Assembly (NCBI GenBank): GCA_948438565.1
Contig: CAOJLW010000096.1
Location: forward strand, 1-8,294
Source of the DNA: an uncultured Lachnospiraceae bacterium
Lineage (GTDB): Bacteria > Bacillota > Clostridia > Lachnospirales > Lachnospiraceae
DNA: 8,294 nt
Direction: 5' to 3'
Part shown: piece after piece, positions 5,766 to 8,294 of the stretch
Layout: each line of letters opens with the position of its first letter
Position numbering within the stretch: the stretch's first letter is position 1
Position numbers and translations under genes: made by a program
Notes under the pieces: model-generated
Database searches by the model: none
The model's input: only the letters and a program-made list of their open reading frames with translations
What the model was told of the DNA's origin: nothing

Positions 5766-6326
5766 ATGGAAATTATGGAAGAGAAAAATGCCGGGAAAGC
5801 AAAGGAGGCTGCGCCATTTGGGCGAAATATTTTTCTGATTGGTTTTATGGGCAGCGGCAAGTCGACGATTGCAGCCGCCCTGAGCGAGGCGTATGCGGTA
5901 GAAACGGTGGAAATGGACAGCCTGATTGCAGAGAGGGAAGGGATTAGTATTTCCGAAATATTTGACAGGTTTGGAGAAGAATATTTCCGCGGCCTTGAGA
6001 CAAATCTGTTAAAGGAATTGCAGGCCAAACGAAACGTGGTGGTTTCCTGCGGCGGCGGGACGCCGATGCGTGAGGAGAATGTAGCGGCGATGAAACAAAA
6101 CGGGACGGTTGTCCTGTTGACGGCCAGTCCGGATACGATTTATCAACGCGTAAAAAACAGCCATGACCGGCCGCTGTTGGAAAACAATAAAAATATTCCG
6201 TATATTGCCGGCCTGATGGAGCAGCGCAGGGAAAAATATGAGGCGGCGGCGGATATTGTAATAGAAACGGACAAAAAAGATAGGATTGCCGTTTGCAAAG
6301 AGCTGGCGCAAAAGCTCTTAAAATAA
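5766..6326 (+). CDS. aroK: Shikimate kinase
   Basis: A 186-residue P-loop kinase that phosphorylates shikimate to shikimate 3-phosphate in the cytoplasm, the fifth step of the chorismate pathway. It has the Walker A motif GFMGSGKST (26-34, Lys32), the shikimate-binding Asp51 in EMDSLI, Arg75 in YFRGLET, the GGG triplet 96-98 (SCGGGTP), the lid arginine in DRPLL (Arg135), and the C-terminal RREKYEAAADIVI (154-166) with a conserved Arg and Tyr. The usual DxD after strand 2 reads ExD here (Glu49, Asp51); the first acid normally helps bind Mg2+, so the change is conservative. The start is uncertain: AGGAG (5758-5762) is 3 nt from ATG 5766 and 12 nt from the in-frame ATG 5775. Either start leaves an N-terminal tail of about 17-20 residues before the first strand, longer than usual. 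It is first in the operon with aroE and aroD. Confidence 0.93.
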   Translation: MEIMEEKNAGKAKEAAPFGRNIFLIGFMGSGKSTIAAALSEAYAVETVEMDSLIAEREGISISEIFDRFGEEYFRGLETNLLKELQAKRNVVVSCGGGTPMREENVAAMKQNGTVVLLTASPDTIYQRVKNSHDRPLLENNKNIPYIAGLMEQRREKYEAAADIVIETDKKDRIAVCKELAQKLLK

Positions 6327-6349
6327 ATTTCAGAAAGAAGGAAAAAGAT

Positions 6350-7246
6350 ATGGCAGAACGAATTACAGGACATACGGAATTGATAGGATTGATGGCTTAT
6401 CCCATTCGACATTCTGTTTCACCGGCGATGCATAACGAGGCGTTTGCATACCTTGGTCTGGACTATGCGTACCTGGCGTTTGAAGTAGATAACGATACGT
6501 TAGAAGATGCGGTCAAAGGATTGCGTGCGTTACGAATGGTGGGTTCCAACGTATCCATGCCAAATAAGGCGGCTGTCGTGCAATATTTGGACAAGCTGTC
6601 TCCGGCGGCCGAGCTTTGCGGCGCGGTCAATACGATTGTCAATGAAAACGGCGTGCTGACAGGACATATTACAGACGGCATCGGCTATATGGCAGGATTG
6701 CAGGATAACCAGATTGACGTGATTGGTAAAAAAATGACGATTGTAGGTTCTGGAGGAGCGGCGACGGCAATTGAAGTGCAGGCGGCTTTAGACGGCGTGG
6801 CGGAAATTTCTATATTCAATATCAAAGATAAATTTTGGGGCAATGCAGAGGAAACCGTAAAAAAAATCAACGATCGCACGAGCTGCAAAGTCGCATTGTA
6901 TGATCTGGCGGATTTGGAAAAGCTGAAAGCGGAAATGGCCGATTCCTATCTGTTTACCAATGCAACGGGCATGGGGATGAAACCGCTGGAAGGAAAGACC
7001 TATATACCGGATTCGTCTTTTTTTCAGCCGGACTTGGTTGTGACGGATATAATTTATTCCCCCAGTGAAACCGCTCTGTTAAAGATGGCAAAGGAAGCAG
7101 GGTGTAAGACGATGAACGGTATGGGGATGATGCTGTTTCAGGGCGCGGCGGCGTTTGAATTGTGGACCGGCAGGAAAATGCCGATTGAACATATGAAAGA
7201 AACCCTTGGAATCCGGTATGATTCATCCGGCAAATGCGAGGTGTAA
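6350..7246 (+). CDS. aroE: Quinate/shikimate dehydrogenase, YdiB-like (AroE family)
   Basis: A 298-residue NAD(P)-dependent dehydrogenase that interconverts 3-dehydroshikimate and shikimate and, in the YdiB branch, 3-dehydroquinate and quinate. The whole sequence tracks E. coli YdiB more closely than classical AroE: ELIGLMAYPIRHSVSPAM (10-27), VSMPNK (68-73), SPAAELCGAVNTIVNENG (84-101), NGMGMMLFQGAAAFELWTG (256-274). Catalytic Lys73 and Asp109 are present. The nucleotide loop is GSGGAATA (133-140). After the second strand, the NADP-binding NRR/NRT motif is replaced by NIKD (157-160), which removes the arginines and suggests NAD preference. The substrate motif usually GYNTDG reads GHITDG (105-110). 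The frame is open 19 codons further upstream inside aroK, but ATG 6350 has AGAAGGAA about 7 nt upstream. It begins 23 nt after aroK and ends 2 nt before aroD. Confidence 0.9.
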   Translation: MAERITGHTELIGLMAYPIRHSVSPAMHNEAFAYLGLDYAYLAFEVDNDTLEDAVKGLRALRMVGSNVSMPNKAAVVQYLDKLSPAAELCGAVNTIVNENGVLTGHITDGIGYMAGLQDNQIDVIGKKMTIVGSGGAATAIEVQAALDGVAEISIFNIKDKFWGNAEETVKKINDRTSCKVALYDLADLEKLKAEMADSYLFTNATGMGMKPLEGKTYIPDSSFFQPDLVVTDIIYSPSETALLKMAKEAGCKTMNGMGMMLFQGAAAFELWTGRKMPIEHMKETLGIRYDSSGKCEV

Positions 7247-7248
7247 GC

Positions 7249-8013
7249 ATGAATCCGGTCGTGGTAAGGAATCTTAAAATTGGAGAAGGAATCCCGAAAA
7301 TCTGTGTGCCAATCGTAGGGGCGGCTCAAAATGAGATTTTAAAAGAGGCCGAATTTGTGGCTGATCTGCCGGCCGATCTGGTAGAATGGCGCGCAGATTG
7401 GTTTGCGGATGTCGGGGATATCGATCAGGTGACCGATATATTGGTCAAACTTCGGGATGTTTTAAAAGAACGCCCGTTGCTGTTTACGTTTCGCACGGCC
7501 AGAGAAGGCGGGGAGCAATCCGTTACGCCAGAGGCCTATGTGGATTTGAACCGGGCGGCGGCGCAAAGCGGATTTGTGGATCTGTTGGATGTAGAAATTT
7601 TTACAGGCGATCAGCCTGTGTCTGAGATAGTAGAGACGGCGCATCGGGCCGGCGTAAAAGTCATTGCTTCCAACCATGATTTTGACAGGACGCCAAAACG
7701 GGAAGAGTTGATAAAACGGCTTTGCAAAATGCAGAGCATGGATGCGGATATTTTAAAGATTGCGGTGATGCCGCAGTCAAAAAAGGATGTATTAACCTTG
7801 TTGGCGGCAACGGAAGAAATGTATACCCAATATGCCGATCGGCCGATTGTGACTATGTCAATGGCGGGGATGGGCGCGATCAGCCGATTGAGCGGGGAAT
7901 TTTTTGGCTCCGCCATAACGTTTGGCGCGGCCAATAAAGCGTCTGCGCCAGGGCAGATGGGCGTCTGGGAGCTTGCCGCCGCCCTGCGTCTATTGCATGG
8001 CGGTTGTCAATAA
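7249..8013 (+). CDS. aroD: 3-dehydroquinate dehydratase, type I
   Basis: A 254-residue TIM-barrel enzyme that dehydrates 3-dehydroquinate to 3-dehydroshikimate through a Schiff base. All expected active-site residues are present, in the numbering used for the Salmonella enzyme: Glu46 and Arg48 (VEWRAD), Arg82 (FTFRT), Glu86, His143 (SNHDF), Lys170 (ILKIAVMP, the Schiff-base lysine), Arg213 (GAISR) and Gln236 (SAPGQ). Length is typical of type I (about 250) and rules out the small type II enzyme. An in-frame ATG at 7234 lies inside the end of aroE, but the GAGGTG at 7238-7243 fits ATG 7249 better. The start is 2 nt after the aroE stop, so translation is probably coupled. The pair ydiB-aroD is also adjacent in E. 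coli. No clear terminator follows the stop. Confidence 0.95.
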   Translation: MNPVVVRNLKIGEGIPKICVPIVGAAQNEILKEAEFVADLPADLVEWRADWFADVGDIDQVTDILVKLRDVLKERPLLFTFRTAREGGEQSVTPEAYVDLNRAAAQSGFVDLLDVEIFTGDQPVSEIVETAHRAGVKVIASNHDFDRTPKREELIKRLCKMQSMDADILKIAVMPQSKKDVLTLLAATEEMYTQYADRPIVTMSMAGMGAISRLSGEFFGSAITFGAANKASAPGQMGVWELAAALRLLHGGCQ

Positions 8014-8043
8014 CTTTCCCATAATTATTTTTCAAAAAAACCC

Positions 8044-8072
8044 TTGCAATTTCTAACCTTATCCTGTATACT
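8044..8072 (+). promoter_or_regulatory. Sigma-A-type promoter for the gene beyond the right edge
   Basis: TTGCAA (8044-8049) and TATACT (8067-8072) are separated by 17 nt. The predicted start is about 8079. It opens a long untranslated leader that runs to the end of the window. It lies 30 nt after the aroD stop, and only a weak A/T-only 5-bp inverted repeat (8009-8013 with 8025-8029) separates the two, so some read-through from the aro operon is possible. Confidence 0.75.
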
Positions 8073-8078
8073 GTAAAA

Positions 8079-8294
8079 GCTGTGGCATAAGAGCGATGAA
8101 GCGAGAGGTTGCTGCCTACGTGGCAGGTTTTCCGTGGAGCGAATGTCAAGTTAGGAAACTGGCGACAAGTCACTGTATCACATAGAGTCTACAAGGATAA
8201 GTAGAAATGGCGGGTGTCTCCTTACGACACGCCCGGTCAAGTGTACAGTCACCGCTTGTCGTACTGATGTAAAGTGCGAAAAGGAGGCGGCTTT
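8079..8294 (+). promoter_or_regulatory. Structured 5' leader RNA, probable cis-regulatory element (ribosomal-protein leader candidate)
   Basis: About 215 nt with no credible coding frame but dense complementary segments. A 5' hairpin pairs CTGCC (8112-8116) with GGCAG (8122-8126). A long nested arm follows: CGACAAG (8163-8169) with CTTGTCG (8255-8261), ACTGTA (8172-8177) with TACAGT (8244-8249), and CAC (8179-8181) with GTG (8241-8243). It is capped by GGCG plus TGTC (8209-8212, 8215-8218) with GACA plus CGCC (8226-8229, 8230-8233) around a 7-nt loop. GTCAAGT occurs twice (8145-8151, 8236-8242). No T-box, cobalamin, lysine, SAM or FMN signature was found. The layout and faint memory of similar clostridial leaders suggest autoregulation of a ribosomal-protein or translation-factor operon (S10 or IF3 are guesses). 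The pairings are seen directly; the function is inferred. Confidence 0.65.
8281..8287 (+). promoter_or_regulatory. Ribosome binding site of a gene starting just outside the window
   Basis: AAGGAGG is a full anti-Shine-Dalgarno match and is followed by seven bases (CGGCTTT) before the window ends. Normal spacing would put the start codon at about 8295. The leader at 8079-8294 is therefore the 5' untranslated region of that gene. Confidence 0.8.

Noticed and set aside
6293..6349. Upstream extension of the dehydrogenase into aroK
   Set aside because: It overlaps the aroK coding end, has a non-ATG start and no ribosome binding site; the family begins at the MAERITGHTELIG region.
7234..7248. Upstream ATG for aroD at 7234
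   Set aside because: No ribosome binding site precedes it, and starting at 7249 gives active-site positions matching the known type I enzyme numbering.
8009..8029. Terminator after aroD
   Set aside because: The only inverted repeat is AATAA/TTATT, five A/T pairs, too weak to count as a terminator although T-rich sequence follows.
8079..8294. T-box, cobalamin, lysine or similar common riboswitch in the leader
   Set aside because: No TGGNACCGCG T-box sequence, no cobalamin-box AGNCAGGANACCTGCC-like match and no lysine-type core were seen; the paired blocks are arranged differently.
1..8294. Mobile elements, phage genes, CRISPR arrays, tRNA or rRNA genes
   Set aside because: No transposase, integrase, regularly spaced repeat, attachment-site duplication, tRNA cloverleaf or rRNA-like sequence was seen on either strand.

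Overview
The window looks like a chromosomal piece of a Gram-positive member of the Clostridia, most likely Lachnospiraceae or a close relative. Reasons: strong AAGGAGG-type ribosome binding sites on nearly every gene, sigma-A-type promoters with 17-nt spacers, a lipoprotein signal, moderate GC, and a type IV pilus-like cluster of the short-gene style seen in Clostridia. The taxon is inferred from style and protein resemblance; no search was run. There is no sign of phage, insertion sequence, CRISPR or other mobile DNA.

Layout. (1) 1-330, + strand: the C-terminal end of a DEAD-box RNA helicase, cut by the left edge, with a DbpA-type RNA-binding domain. (2) 331-507: a convergent intergenic gap with two hairpins; the second is a good bidirectional terminator. 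(3) 508-5550, - strand: a tight seven-gene run transcribed right to left: secreted transglutaminase-like lipoprotein, PilC/GspF-type platform protein, four small proteins each with one N-terminal membrane helix (some clearly pilin-like), and a PilT-type ATPase last. (4) 5551-5765: a divergent control region with one well-formed promoter in each direction and several inverted repeats. (5) 5766-8013, + strand: three shikimate-pathway genes: shikimate kinase (aroK), a YdiB-like quinate/shikimate dehydrogenase (aroE family) and type I 3-dehydroquinate dehydratase (aroD). (6) 8014-8294: a new promoter followed by a roughly 215-nt structured leader RNA that ends in a ribosome binding site. Its spacing puts the start codon at about 8295, one base past the window. 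The leader is probably cis-regulatory, perhaps of a ribosomal-protein operon.

How the genes work together. The - strand operon encodes most of the inner-membrane part of a type IV pilus or type II secretion-like machine (platform, ATPase, pilin-like subunits), plus a lipid-anchored enzyme with an intact Cys-His-Asp triad. It lacks PilB, PilD, PilM-N-O and an obvious major pilin in this window. The + strand operon covers consecutive steps: dehydroquinate to dehydroshikimate (AroD), dehydroshikimate to shikimate (AroE/YdiB-like), shikimate to shikimate 3-phosphate (AroK). If the dehydrogenase also accepts quinate, as E. coli YdiB does, the three enzymes would carry quinate to shikimate 3-phosphate. 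The most unusual parts are the pilus-like operon led by a transglutaminase-like lipoprotein, and the uncharacterised leader RNA at the right edge.
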